A stretch of DNA of 34,246 nt, from the NCBI GenBank assembly GCA_035299425.1, contig DATGWP010000109.1, positions 1 through 34,246 on the forward strand, in the 5' to 3' direction. Numbering within the stretch: the stretch's first letter is position 1; every line of letters begins with the position of its first letter. This DNA is from Bog-950 sp035299425 (GTDB lineage: Bacteria; Bacteroidota; Bacteroidia; Chitinophagales; LD1). Positions 8,414-16,437 of this stretch are shown here, in pieces. The position numbers and the translations under genes were made by a program. A model generated the notes under the pieces. That model ran no database searches. It had not been told where the DNA came from and saw only the letters and a program-made list of their open reading frames with translations.

Positions 8414-9820
8414 ATGAATAAACTGATAACAGCCATTTTAGCCATCTTCTTAATAACCGGTCTTTCATCGTGCCTGAAAGAAAATTACGACACACCACCA
8501 ACAGGGGGTAAAGACCCGGATATAGCCGTAAACTTTTTTATTGATGCTTTAAAGGCACGCTATACCGGCACTACGCCATATTACATAAATGAGGACCTTG
8601 TAATTTCTGCTATAGTTACTGCCGATGATAAATCGGGCAATTTTTACAAGCAGATAATAATACAAGACACCACCGGTGCTATAGCCCTGTTGTTAGAAGG
8701 CTCTAACATATTTAACGATTACCCTATAGGACGCCGTATTTTTATAAAACTACAGGGTCTGTATTTAACTCAGTACAAAGGTGTGTACCAGATTGCCGGC
8801 TCTATATTACCCGATGGCTCTACAAATGGTATACCTACCGCACTATATGATAAGTTTATACTTAAAGGAAGCTACTTTCATGTAGTAGAGCCTAAAGTAA
8901 TGACCATTAGCCAGCTTAACCAGCTTAACCCGGCCAATCAAAACCTGCTTATAAAGCTGGAAGGTGTAGAGTTTGAAACAGCAGATGCCGGCCAAACTTT
9001 TGCCGATGGTTATGGCAAATCGTCGCTTAGCCGCACGGTTAAAAACTGCAGTGGCGGAAGTATAGAAACCTATAACAGCGGCTATGCCTTGTGGGCCAAC
9101 AGCCTTACCCCTACCGGCCGCGGCAGCCTTATAGCAATTAACAGCCAATACAACACTACTGCTCAGTTGTTGTTACGCGACCCTTCAGGCGACCTGCGCA
9201 TGGATAGCACACGCTGTGGCGGGGGCCCAATAGGTGGCGGCAATGGCATTATGCGCATACGCAACTTGTACGGCGGCAGCGATGTAACCATACCTAACGG
9301 CGAAACCGTAAAGGGCATTGTTATATCTGATAACTCGGGTGGCAATTTCGACCCTAAGAACTTAGCCATACAGGATAGCACAGGCGGCATAGTAATACGT
9401 TTTAGCAGCAACCATAGTTTTGCAGTAGGCGATGAAGTTTCAGTTAACCTGTCAGGTTTAACGCTTACTTCTTACAACGGTTTATACGAAGTAATTTTTG
9501 TACCTAATTCCAATGCCACTAAAACCGGCACCGGCACCATTACACCACGTGTAGCAACTACCGCCGAAGTACAGGCCAATGGCGACCTGTGGGAAAGCAC
9601 GCTTATTACTATAGAAGACGCTAATATAGGAGGCAGCGGCACTACCTATAACGGCACTAAAACTATTACCGATATAACAGGAACACTTAACCACTACACC
9701 CGTGCAGGCGCCACTTTCTCGGGTAGCAGTTTGCCTTCGGGCAGTAACTCATTTACCGGTGTGCTTGGCGATTTTAACGGCTTGCAGCTTTCGATAAGAA
9801 CACTGGCAGACGTACAGTAA
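8414..9820 (+). CDS. DUF5689 domain lipoprotein, two OB-like modules
   Basis: A 468-residue protein. Signal MNKLITAILAIFLITGLSSC has a lipobox with the cysteine at residue 20. The N-terminal module, about residues 40-260, matches DUF5689: NEDLVISAIVTADDKSGNFY, then IIIQDTTGAIALLLEG, then FIKLQGLYLTQYKGVYQIAG. A second copy of the core, about residues 285-468, has TVKGIVISDNSGGNFDPKNL, AIQDSTGGIVIRF, VNLSGLTLTSYNGLYEV. The repeated nucleic-acid/sugar-binding-like OB pattern suggests ligand binding. It lies in the same direction as the TonB receptor with no terminator between, so the two are probably co-transcribed and form a receptor-lipoprotein pair. Ligand unknown. Confidence 0.82.
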   Translation: MNKLITAILAIFLITGLSSCLKENYDTPPTGGKDPDIAVNFFIDALKARYTGTTPYYINEDLVISAIVTADDKSGNFYKQIIIQDTTGAIALLLEGSNIFNDYPIGRRIFIKLQGLYLTQYKGVYQIAGSILPDGSTNGIPTALYDKFILKGSYFHVVEPKVMTISQLNQLNPANQNLLIKLEGVEFETADAGQTFADGYGKSSLSRTVKNCSGGSIETYNSGYALWANSLTPTGRGSLIAINSQYNTTAQLLLRDPSGDLRMDSTRCGGGPIGGGNGIMRIRNLYGGSDVTIPNGETVKGIVISDNSGGNFDPKNLAIQDSTGGIVIRFSSNHSFAVGDEVSVNLSGLTLTSYNGLYEVIFVPNSNATKTGTGTITPRVATTAEVQANGDLWESTLITIEDANIGGSGTTYNGTKTITDITGTLNHYTRAGATFSGSSLPSGSNSFTGVLGDFNGLQLSIRTLADVQ

Positions 9821-9839
9821 TTCTCAACCACAAAAAATT

Positions 9840-9879
9840 AAAGCAAGAGATCCCACATTGCTGTGGGACCTCTTGCTTT
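9840..9879. terminator. Bidirectional terminator between convergent genes
   Basis: Arms 9840-9857 and 9862-9879 pair over 18 positions with a single mismatch and a 4-nt loop. It sits between the end of the DUF5689 gene (9820) and the end of the convergent L,D-transpeptidase gene (9923), with A- and T-rich flanks on both sides. Confidence 0.88.
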
Positions 9880-9922
9880 AGTGTAATACAGAATAGGTGT
9901 TTCAGGTAATTAAAGCTTACAA

Positions 9923-10522
9923 TTAAGGAGTAATAAACACCGGAGTACCTACTTTAACCTGCGCATATAATTCATCTATCTCTTCATTGGTTACAGCTAT
10001 GCAGCCCCAGGTCCAATCGCATTTAATATGCAGTTTGCCGGGGTTGTTCATTTTTTTCATCAACCCGTGAATTTTAATATCGCTACCCGGTCGTTGACCC
10101 AGCGCAGCCGCATGGGCCTTGTCTTCATCATTAGGATAAGATATGCCAAGACTCTTGTAGTAATGGCTTAAAGGATTTTTACCATCGATGTGGTAATAAC
10201 CTTCTGGAGTTTTAAAGTCACCCTCCACTTCTTTCTTGCCTACCGGCACGGTACCTAACGCTACCTTATAACCCTTAATCAATTGGCCTTTGCTAAAAAT
10301 AAACAGGTCTCTGTCAGCTTTATGAATGGCAATACTATCTATATGCAGGTTTACAAAAGGCTTTTTCTTTCTGCCCTTACCTTTTCCGTTTGAGGATGGC
10401 GCAACTACAGTGTCTGTGGTTATTGTGGCCACTTCGGTGGCGATGTGATTATCTCTTACATAGAGCCAATAACCTAAACCCGCCAAAACCAAAACTGCGA
10501 TTACGACTATTACTTTCTGCAT
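9923..10522 (-). CDS. L,D-transpeptidase family protein (YkuD domain), membrane-anchored
   Basis: A 199-residue protein. Residues 3-21 form an uncleaved membrane helix or signal anchor (VIVVIAVLVLAGLGYWLYV), followed by a basic linker (GKGKGRKKK). The YkuD domain spans about residues 57-198: GDFKTPEGYYHI, then IKIHGL with His152, then DWTWGCIAVTNEEIDEL with the presumed nucleophile Cys174. The canonical SHGC becomes TWGC; many members of the YafK/ErfK-like branch also vary at that second position, so activity is still expected. Such enzymes form 3-3 crosslinks in peptidoglycan or attach proteins to it in the periplasm. The gene has no obvious operon partner. Confidence 0.85.
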   Translation of the reverse strand: MQKVIVVIAVLVLAGLGYWLYVRDNHIATEVATITTDTVVAPSSNGKGKGRKKKPFVNLHIDSIAIHKADRDLFIFSKGQLIKGYKVALGTVPVGKKEVEGDFKTPEGYYHIDGKNPLSHYYKSLGISYPNDEDKAHAAALGQRPGSDIKIHGLMKKMNNPGKLHIKCDWTWGCIAVTNEEIDELYAQVKVGTPVFITP

Positions 10523-10545
10523 TTATTTCAATATTACCTTAAATG

Positions 10546-10580
10546 CAAACGGGCAATAAGCTTTGTTTATTGCCCGTTTG
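10546..10580 (-). terminator. Hairpin terminator after the 10609-11022 gene
   Basis: A perfect 14-bp inverted repeat (CAAACGGGCAATAA and its complement, arms 10546-10559 and 10567-10580) with a 7-nt loop, 28 nt past the stop codon. Confidence 0.85.
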
Positions 10581-10608
10581 ATACTAATGCTATAATTTTT
10601 TGTTTATG

Positions 10609-11022
10609 CTATTTAACTATACAGTTTTTGCCAATGCCTTTAAGCAATAAAGCACCACGCTGCTTATGACCGCCATCGCCCATAGTAAACACATAGCAGT
10701 TATCCAAAACTACAGTACTGCCATCCATAGCCATTACATCATAAATCTGCACCTTCACGCGCGATTCGCCCTGGTGAGGGCCACCTTTATTTACATCTAC
10801 TACGGCCGCTCTTACTTTAGCGCCTTTAGGGATAAGGACAGTCCCTTTTACGATTACGTCCTGCAATACAACAAAATCTGCAGGTGCACCTAATTTAGTC
10901 TCAGGCGCAAATACATCTTTGTTAAGCGAAAGTGATACAATTGTACCCGAGGGCACCGAATTTTGTGCAGCTGCACTAAAAGAGACTACCAGGAGGGTAA
11001 AAACGAAAAACAAGGTTTTCAC
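10609..11022 (-). CDS. Small secreted beta-rich protein of unknown function
   Basis: A 137-residue protein with signal peptide MKTLFFVFTLLVVSFSAAA before QNSVPSG. The mature part reads as one small beta domain: IVKGTVLIPKGAKVRAAVVD, then GESRVKVQIYDVMAMDGSTV. The pattern of an IPKGA turn, a VxDV strand, then VKVQIxDVxxxDGS resembles the C-terminal beta domain found in many bacterial periplasmic proteins that modulate binding or solubility. I cannot name the family. It ends with KGIGKNCIVK. It is divergent from the 11174 gene, and each has its own terminator. Confidence 0.7.
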   Translation of the reverse strand: MKTLFFVFTLLVVSFSAAAQNSVPSGTIVSLSLNKDVFAPETKLGAPADFVVLQDVIVKGTVLIPKGAKVRAAVVDVNKGGPHQGESRVKVQIYDVMAMDGSTVVLDNCYVFTMGDGGHKQRGALLLKGIGKNCIVK

Positions 11023-11118
11023 AGTATTTTTTTTATCAGGTTAGTAATAAGGCAATGATAAAATATTCTCTGCAATTACAAAAAAAAGCCCAAACTGGAG
11101 AATTTCTTACTAACTATT

Positions 11119-11148
11119 TTGTTATGTATAATCCGTTTACTAAGTTTG
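11119..11148 (+). promoter_or_regulatory. Bacteroidota promoter of the 11174 gene (near-ideal)
   Basis: TTG at 11119-11121 inside TTTTG, a 19-nt spacer, then TAAGTTTG at 11141-11148, an exact fit to TAnnTTTG. It leaves a leader of about 19 nt before the ATG. Confidence 0.8.
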
Positions 11149-11173
11149 TTTAAACTAAAACTTCCCAATCAAC

Positions 11174-11734
11174 ATGAAAAAAACATTTTTCGCCCTACTT
11201 ACCTTTGTAGCGGCAGCTGCGTTTGCTCAAGAGGTGCAAACACCTGAGTTTAAAAACACCCCAATGTACTTAAAGGCTGACGGTAGCCTGGACAAACTTG
11301 AAAAACAAACCGCAGCTATTAAAGACAAAGGCGGTTCAAACCCATGGGCCAATGCTTACGGCGGCGGTGCTAATAAAACTGTACAATATATAAACTGTAC
11401 AGGTGCATCATCATCAGTTGTACTACCAACTACTGCAACTTTTATAGTTAAATTAAAAGATGCTGAAACTGATCCGGATGGTACGTTTGTATTAACTGAA
11501 GCAGTTGTTGTAAAAGGCATGCGCGAAGTATATATCAGAAAAGATTACGGCAGAAACGTTCAGGAAAAACAAGTAACCCTTCAATACCAAAAGGTATCTC
11601 CGGGTGTTTACAAAGTTATACCAGACCACCTGAATCCAGGTACTGAATATTGCTTTGTTACTAATAATGACGATGCCAATAAAGTTGTAAACCTATTTAA
11701 AACTGAAGGAACAGCACCAAAGGGCAAGAAATAA
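11174..11734 (+). CDS. Secreted protein of unknown function
   Basis: A 186-residue protein with signal peptide MKKTFFALLTFVAAAAFA before QEVQTPEF. The mature N-terminus has TPMYLKADGSLDKLEKQTAA, then a glycine-rich NAYGGGANK. The C-terminal half is beta-like (TFIVKLKDAETDPDGTFVL, VKGMREVYIRKDYGRN, KVIPDHLNPGTEYCFVT) and ends in a lysine-rich tail. It has a strong promoter, a strong terminator and no operon partner, so it is probably abundant. No known domain was recognised. The two cysteines of the mature chain (CTG and YCF) could form a disulfide. Confidence 0.78.
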   Translation: MKKTFFALLTFVAAAAFAQEVQTPEFKNTPMYLKADGSLDKLEKQTAAIKDKGGSNPWANAYGGGANKTVQYINCTGASSSVVLPTTATFIVKLKDAETDPDGTFVLTEAVVVKGMREVYIRKDYGRNVQEKQVTLQYQKVSPGVYKVIPDHLNPGTEYCFVTNNDDANKVVNLFKTEGTAPKGKK

Positions 11735-11743
11735 TATTAGTCC

Positions 11744-11789
11744 GCATAAAAAAAGCCTTTCCGTTTTCACGGAAAGGCTTTTTTTATGC
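11744..11789 (+). terminator. Strong terminator after the 11174 gene
   Basis: A perfect 20-bp inverted repeat, arms 11744-11763 and 11770-11789, with a 6-nt loop and A7/T7 flanks inside the arms. It starts 9 nt past the stop codon and could act in both directions. Confidence 0.92.
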
Positions 11790-11917
11790 TATATAGCCAG
11801 AGTCTGGATATACAAACATCATACTTACATAACACAACTATTCTATCAATAACTACCAGCGGCATCTTTGTAGTTTGAAGAATTTTAGTTGCTTTGCCCA
11901 TATAAAAATCACCCTAT

Positions 11918-13588
11918 ATGTATTATTCTAAATTAGTTACAACCCTTTTTATGCTGGTAGTATTAGCTACCAGGGCCAGTGAGCCAACTATTAAATTAAC
12001 ATGGAGCGCGCAATACCAGCTACCTAAAAAACACATGGACCTTGGTTTTTTAGGTAATATGAATGACGGATTCCTGCAAATAGGCCATGACCAGGGCCAA
12101 TCTATGTCGCTGCAAAAATTTTCGCCGGCGCTAAAGCTTACCAGCACCAAAATGATTGACCTGAAAAGTATGCCCAAAAGCTATGATGTAGAAAAATTTA
12201 TAGAGTGGAATGGCAAGTACTATTGGCTGTATACTACCTGGACCAAAAGCGAGAGCAAAGAGAGGCTCTTTATACAACAAATAGACATTACAAAAGGTGC
12301 CCTTACAGGTAGCGCCAAAGAGCTTATAGCCTGCGGAAAAGTAACCGGCGACCTGGTGGCTACAGGCTTTTACCAAATGCATAAAACCAACAAGTTTAAA
12401 ATACATTTTGGTAATGATTCAACTAAAATGTTTGTGTATGTAGTTTACCCAAACGAAAGCCGAAATGATGCCAAAAACAAAATGAAGTATGGCTTTTGGG
12501 TATTCGACAGCGACTTAAAACAAGTGTGGAGCAAACCGGAAGTTTATATGCCCTATACCGAAAAGAAAATGGATGTAAAAGATATGACCGTAGACCATGA
12601 GGGCAACTTCCTGTTTTTGGGCAGGGTGTTTAACGATGACACTGAAAAAGAGATAGTAAATGATGTACCTAACTTTCATTTCGAAATTATGAAATTTAGT
12701 GCCAACAGCACAAAAGCGACTACAATTCCGTTTCAGTTCGAAGATAAATTTGTTTCACAAATAACCATTTTTCAAGACAAAAAGAACAATGTGGTGTGCG
12801 CAGGATTTTATTCGGGGCGCGAGAAAAACGGCAAGTTGAAAAACATTGGCGGCAAGGTAGATGGTTCGTTTTTTATGAGGCTGGATGGCGATAAATTACA
12901 AAACGTGCACAAGGGTTTTTACGAAATACCTGCAGAGGTGTTTAAGGAGTATGAGAAGCAAAAAACACAACGCAAGCTGGAAGCCAAAGAAGAAAAGGGC
13001 GAGAATAATTCTGCCTTTAACATGCGCCTGCGCGATGTAGTGTTTAATGAAGATGGATCGCTTTTGTTATTGGGCGAAGAATATTATTATATAACCTACA
13101 CCTACACCAGCGGCCGCAGCACGTATACAAGAACCACTTATTATTACCTTGACATACTGGCACAATATATTGATGCCAGTGGTAACATGTCGTGGACTAA
13201 AAAGATACCCAAAAACCAGGTGGGAAGCAACTCGACCTATGGACTTGGCTTTAGAGTAGTACCATACAATGGCGACAGCTATCTTTTCTTTTTAGATAAT
13301 GAAAAGAACCTGAATATAACACCTGACAGAGTGCCAGAACGCCATGCCGCTGGCTGGAATGGTGTATTGATGGGTGTAAAACTGGATGCTGCCGGCACCC
13401 TGAAAAAGGTGAAAGTGCTGGATACTAAAACAGTGAACCAGCGACTGGATATAATAGACGCAGATGAGGTAAGCGATAATATGCTTATTACCCGCTCATC
13501 GGTAGGGGCCAACTCTGCAAACAACTTTTCTTTCAGGTACTTTAGTGACAGTGAACCAAGCAAAGCCTGCTTGATAGAAATTAAATAA
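11918..13588 (+). CDS. Secreted protein of unknown function, beta-propeller-like
   Basis: A 556-residue protein with signal peptide MYYSKLVTTLFMLVVLATRA before SEPTIKLTW. The mature chain shows repeated beta-strand blocks of the form WNGKYYWLYTTW, YGFWVFDSDLKQVW, DHEGNFLFLGRVF, NEDGSLLLLGEEYYY and DGSFFMRLDGDKL, spaced about 50-70 residues apart, consistent with a propeller-like fold. Between about residues 342 and 370 lies a charged helix (EYEKQKTQRKLEAKEEKGE). A tyrosine-rich stretch (YYYITYTYTSGRSTYTRTTY) follows. No T9SS sorting domain or lipobox, so it is probably periplasmic. The function is not recognised. It stands alone between two terminators. Confidence 0.72.
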   Translation: MYYSKLVTTLFMLVVLATRASEPTIKLTWSAQYQLPKKHMDLGFLGNMNDGFLQIGHDQGQSMSLQKFSPALKLTSTKMIDLKSMPKSYDVEKFIEWNGKYYWLYTTWTKSESKERLFIQQIDITKGALTGSAKELIACGKVTGDLVATGFYQMHKTNKFKIHFGNDSTKMFVYVVYPNESRNDAKNKMKYGFWVFDSDLKQVWSKPEVYMPYTEKKMDVKDMTVDHEGNFLFLGRVFNDDTEKEIVNDVPNFHFEIMKFSANSTKATTIPFQFEDKFVSQITIFQDKKNNVVCAGFYSGREKNGKLKNIGGKVDGSFFMRLDGDKLQNVHKGFYEIPAEVFKEYEKQKTQRKLEAKEEKGENNSAFNMRLRDVVFNEDGSLLLLGEEYYYITYTYTSGRSTYTRTTYYYLDILAQYIDASGNMSWTKKIPKNQVGSNSTYGLGFRVVPYNGDSYLFFLDNEKNLNITPDRVPERHAAGWNGVLMGVKLDAAGTLKKVKVLDTKTVNQRLDIIDADEVSDNMLITRSSVGANSANNFSFRYFSDSEPSKACLIEIK

Positions 13589-13590
13589 AG

Positions 13591-13624
13591 GAAGAAAGCC
13601 AGCACTAACCTGCTGGCTTTCTTC
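13591..13624 (+). terminator. Terminator after the 11918 gene
   Basis: A perfect 14-bp stem (GAAGAAAGCCAGCA and its complement, arms 13591-13604 and 13611-13624) with a 6-nt loop, followed by TTTTTA. It begins directly after the stop codon. Confidence 0.9.
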
Positions 13625-13717
13625 TTTTTACACCTGTTATACTTGTATATTTATCATCGTTTATTTTGCCGTTACAAACCGAATGTGGAGTTTTGCCCTT
13701 AACAAATACCAGTACCC

Positions 13718-14533
13718 ATGTCGGTTAATAAAGAAATAAAGCGGATTACTACCCACACCCTGCAGGAGTTTAAAGATAAAGGGATAAAAATATCAATGCT
13801 AACAGCCTACGATTTTAGTATGGCAGGCATTATAGATAGCGCCGGCATAGATGTAATATTGGTAGGCGATAGCGCCAGCAACGTAATGGCAGGGCATGAA
13901 ACCACCCTACCCATTACCCTTGAGCAAATGATATACCACGGTGCATCGGTAGTGCGGGGCGTAACACGCGCACTGGTAGTGGTAGATTTACCTTTTGGAT
14001 ACTACCAGGGCAACTCGCGCGTAGCGCTGGAAAGTGCCATCCGCATTATGAAAGAGTGCGGAGCCCACGCTGTAAAACTGGAAGGTGGCAGCGAAATAAA
14101 AGAAAGTGTAGAACGCATACTTAGCGCAGGCATACCGGTAATGGGGCACCTGGGCTTAACGCCACAATCTATTTACAAATTTGGCACCTACACTGTAAGG
14201 GCAAAGGAAGAAGCCGAAGCCAAAAAACTGATGCAGGATGCCCTGCTGCTGCAACAATCGGGGTGTTTTGCAGTAGTGCTGGAAAAGATACCTGCTAAAC
14301 TGGCCACTGCGGTTTCTAAAAAGTTAAATATACCTACCATAGGTATCGGTGCCGGTGCGGGCACCGATGGACAGGTACTGGTAAGCCACGATATGCTGGG
14401 CATTACCAAAGAATTTAAGCCGCGTTTTCTGCGCCGCTACCTGAATCTTGCTGACGAAATACAAAATGCTGTAAAGCAATATGTAGACGATGTAAAGAGC
14501 AAGAATTTTCCTAATAAGGACGAGCAGTATTAA
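13718..14533 (+). CDS. panB: 3-methyl-2-oxobutanoate hydroxymethyltransferase (PanB)
   Basis: A 271-residue protein, the usual length for PanB. It makes ketopantoate from 2-oxoisovalerate and 5,10-methylene-tetrahydrofolate, the first committed step towards pantothenate and CoA, in the cytosol. Diagnostic motifs run in order: MLTAYD (27-32), VGDSASNVMAGHETTLPIT (49-67) with the metal ligand Asp51, VVVDLPFGYY with Asp90, VKLEGG with Glu122, MGHLGLTPQS (142-151), VVLEKIP with catalytic-type Glu189, and PTIGIGAG (206-213). All key residues are present. No panC or panD is nearby. The EamA exporter downstream is in the same direction but 128 nt away, behind short repeats. Confidence 0.97.
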   Translation: MSVNKEIKRITTHTLQEFKDKGIKISMLTAYDFSMAGIIDSAGIDVILVGDSASNVMAGHETTLPITLEQMIYHGASVVRGVTRALVVVDLPFGYYQGNSRVALESAIRIMKECGAHAVKLEGGSEIKESVERILSAGIPVMGHLGLTPQSIYKFGTYTVRAKEEAEAKKLMQDALLLQQSGCFAVVLEKIPAKLATAVSKKLNIPTIGIGAGAGTDGQVLVSHDMLGITKEFKPRFLRRYLNLADEIQNAVKQYVDDVKSKNFPNKDEQY

Positions 14534-14536
14534 GTG

Positions 14537-14654
14537 GGAAGTCCGATGTTGGAAGTCGGAAGTAACATCCAAAACACAAATACAAGTTTGCGCTTTGCAG
14601 TCTACAACAACAGCATGTTTGCTTTGTATCATTACTCAATGTTTATTACTCAAT
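14537..14654. repeat. Short direct repeats between panB and the EamA gene
   Basis: GGAAGTCCGA (14537-14546), GGAAGTCGGA (14551-14560) and a third GGAAGT (14558-14563) form a degenerate repeat. Nearer the next gene, ATTACTCAAT occurs twice (14631-14640 and 14645-14654) with a 14-nt period, ending 7 nt before the ATG at 14662. The first set resembles simple degenerate repeats common between Bacteroidota genes. Confidence 0.6.
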
Positions 14655-14661
14655 ACTATCC

Positions 14662-15588
14662 ATGCTGAGCAGTTACCATAGCAAATCGGATATTACCAAG
14701 GCGTATATACAAATGCACCTCTCTATATTGCTATGGGGAGCAACAGCTGTATTAGGCCGGGGTATAGATATGAGCGAGGGAATGCTGGTTTGGTACCGGT
14801 TGATAATTACAACCCTATCGCTGGGGGCCTACATATATTTTACAAAAAAGAGTTTCAGTGTATCCAGGCCTATGTTCTGGAAACTATTTGGCATAGGCGC
14901 ATTGCTAATGGTGCATTGGCTGTTTTTTTACGGGGCCATTAAGTATTCCAACGTTAGCATGACCTTGAGTGTGTTTTCGTCTACTACCCTATTTACTGCG
15001 CTGATAGAACCGCTGGTAACCAAAAAGAAATTTAACCGCATGGAACTTGTTTATAGCCTGATGGCTATGGCAGGCATAGGCATTATTTACTATACCGATA
15101 AAAACTCATATACCGTAGGGATTATACTGGCCCTGCTGGCAGCTTTTCTGGGTGCCTTCTTCAATATTTTGAACAAAGATGTAGTGGGCAAGGTATCTAG
15201 CGAAGTGGTGTCATTTTATGAGATACTATCGGGGCTGCTGGTGCTCACTTTAATACTGCCGGCGTACATCGGTTATTTTCAGCCGGCAAAGCTATTTCCA
15301 TCGGATACCGATTGGGTACTGCTTGCGGTGCTGGCTGTAGCCTGCACGCATATTACGCTTATACTATCGCTAAATGCACTTAAACACTTATCGGCTTTTA
15401 CGCTCAACTTATCTATAAACCTGGAACCTGTGTATGGTATTGCGCTGGCTTTTGTCATTTTCCATGAGAATGAAAGCCTGAACACAGAGTTCTTTGTTGG
15501 CACAGCTATTATTATGCTATCGGTGGTGCTGCACAGTTGGTTCGCATCGCGCGAGAAATCGGAACCGGTAGCGGTAATTCAGGAGTAA
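14662..15588 (+). CDS. EamA (DMT superfamily) permease
   Basis: A 308-residue, very hydrophobic protein made of two homologous halves with about five membrane helices each. The first half has MHLSILLWGATAVLGRGIDM with a conserved W-G-A near its start, and WYRLIITTLSLGAYIYF. The second half has TVGIILALLAAFLGAFFNIL with the typical small-residue helix, and LNLSINLEPVYGIALAFVIF near the C-terminus, the usual L-x-P-V motif of EamA domains. Proteins of this family move small metabolites or nucleotide sugars and amino acids across the inner membrane. The substrate cannot be told from the sequence. The C-terminus is short and cytoplasmic. Confidence 0.9.
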   Translation: MLSSYHSKSDITKAYIQMHLSILLWGATAVLGRGIDMSEGMLVWYRLIITTLSLGAYIYFTKKSFSVSRPMFWKLFGIGALLMVHWLFFYGAIKYSNVSMTLSVFSSTTLFTALIEPLVTKKKFNRMELVYSLMAMAGIGIIYYTDKNSYTVGIILALLAAFLGAFFNILNKDVVGKVSSEVVSFYEILSGLLVLTLILPAYIGYFQPAKLFPSDTDWVLLAVLAVACTHITLILSLNALKHLSAFTLNLSINLEPVYGIALAFVIFHENESLNTEFFVGTAIIMLSVVLHSWFASREKSEPVAVIQE

Positions 15589-15600
15589 CAGCTTTATGGT

Positions 15601-15680
15601 TTAGTTTCCACCACCCCGGTCTCGCCTCCGGCGAGCCACCCCTCCTTAAATACCGCCGCGGCGGCGGTGAAGGAGGGGAA
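15601..15680. repeat. GC-rich palindromic intergenic element (REP-like)
   Basis: It lies between two convergent genes. It contains a small hairpin (CTCGCC-TCC-GGCGAG, 15621-15635), and then CCCCTCCTT (15639-15647) pairing with AAGGAGGGG (15670-15678) around an inner palindrome ACCGCCGC-G-GCGGCGGT (15652-15668). It is far richer in G+C than its surroundings. It has no T-run, but may also help end transcription from both sides. Confidence 0.7.
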
Positions 15681-15693
15681 TTTAACAGCCCTT

Positions 15694-16419
15694 TTACTTC
15701 TTTTTCTTTTTAAATTTTTTGGGAACATCCCATGTATACACCAATGCCAGGGCCTGCACTACCCGCAGGTTCTTTTTATTAAAATCGGGCTGCGCCATGT
15801 AGTACACATCAATATTATGCATCTTTTTAAAGGTGTAATCTACACCGCCAATAAGGGCAACCCGGCGCACACGCGCGCCCAGGTAATCAAAAAGGGTATA
15901 CACCTCTGCCGATACATAGGCGTTCCAGTCCTTTTTAAACTCCCAACTTACCTCTAACCGGTTGCGCCAATAATTAACCGGGTAGCGTCCTCTCTCGTAG
16001 GTAGATGCAAAATATTCACGGTCGTTAAAATATGCGGTGCGCAAAGCAAATGTCCACTTTTTGTATTTGTAGCGGGGCTTAACTCCTATCTCGAACCGGT
16101 ATGAATTATTTTGAAAACTGTTTACACCTCTAAACTTAAAATCGAAGTGAATGTATTTAAGCGCCTTATACTTAAGCGAAGCATAAAAATAATGCCCGCC
16201 CACCATACGGTTACTTACATCGGTTCGCAATAGGTACGAACCACTCAAACTAATCCCATACTTAAAATCCTTATTGATTTTTACACCCGTCCATATCTGA
16301 AAGTTAGCATGGTAATTTCCGCTGCCACTTGCCAGATCAGACACATTATCCTGCGCTGATGCTATGCAGGCACCATTCAAAAAAAGAAGTAGTAAGAAGA
16401 TTTTACCGTAAAAATTCAT
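15694..16419 (-). CDS. DUF2490 family outer-membrane beta-barrel protein
   Basis: A 241-residue protein with signal peptide MNFYGKIFLLLLFLNGACIASA before QDNVSD. The mature chain is made of alternating aromatic/charged strands (FQIWTGVKINKDFKYGISL, HFDFKFRGVNSF, RFEIGVKPRYKYKKWTF, WRNRLEVSWEFKKDW), and the WRNRLE-type motif is typical of DUF2490. A barrel of about 12 strands is expected in the outer membrane. It ends with an unusual lysine cluster (KKFKKKKK). It is the last gene of the polyphosphate-type unit, 18 nt after the DUF4956 gene. A role as an envelope partner of that unit is inferred only from position. Confidence 0.78.
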   Translation of the reverse strand: MNFYGKIFLLLLFLNGACIASAQDNVSDLASGSGNYHANFQIWTGVKINKDFKYGISLSGSYLLRTDVSNRMVGGHYFYASLKYKALKYIHFDFKFRGVNSFQNNSYRFEIGVKPRYKYKKWTFALRTAYFNDREYFASTYERGRYPVNYWRNRLEVSWEFKKDWNAYVSAEVYTLFDYLGARVRRVALIGGVDYTFKKMHNIDVYYMAQPDFNKKNLRVVQALALVYTWDVPKKFKKKKK

Positions 16420-16437
16420 TCTGCTTTTAAAGAGAAC

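Noticed and set aside
13643..13668. Possible promoter of panB (TTG ... TTATTTTG)
   Set aside because: The -7 candidate misses the TA of TAnnTTTG and the spacing is only 15 nt, so it was left out.
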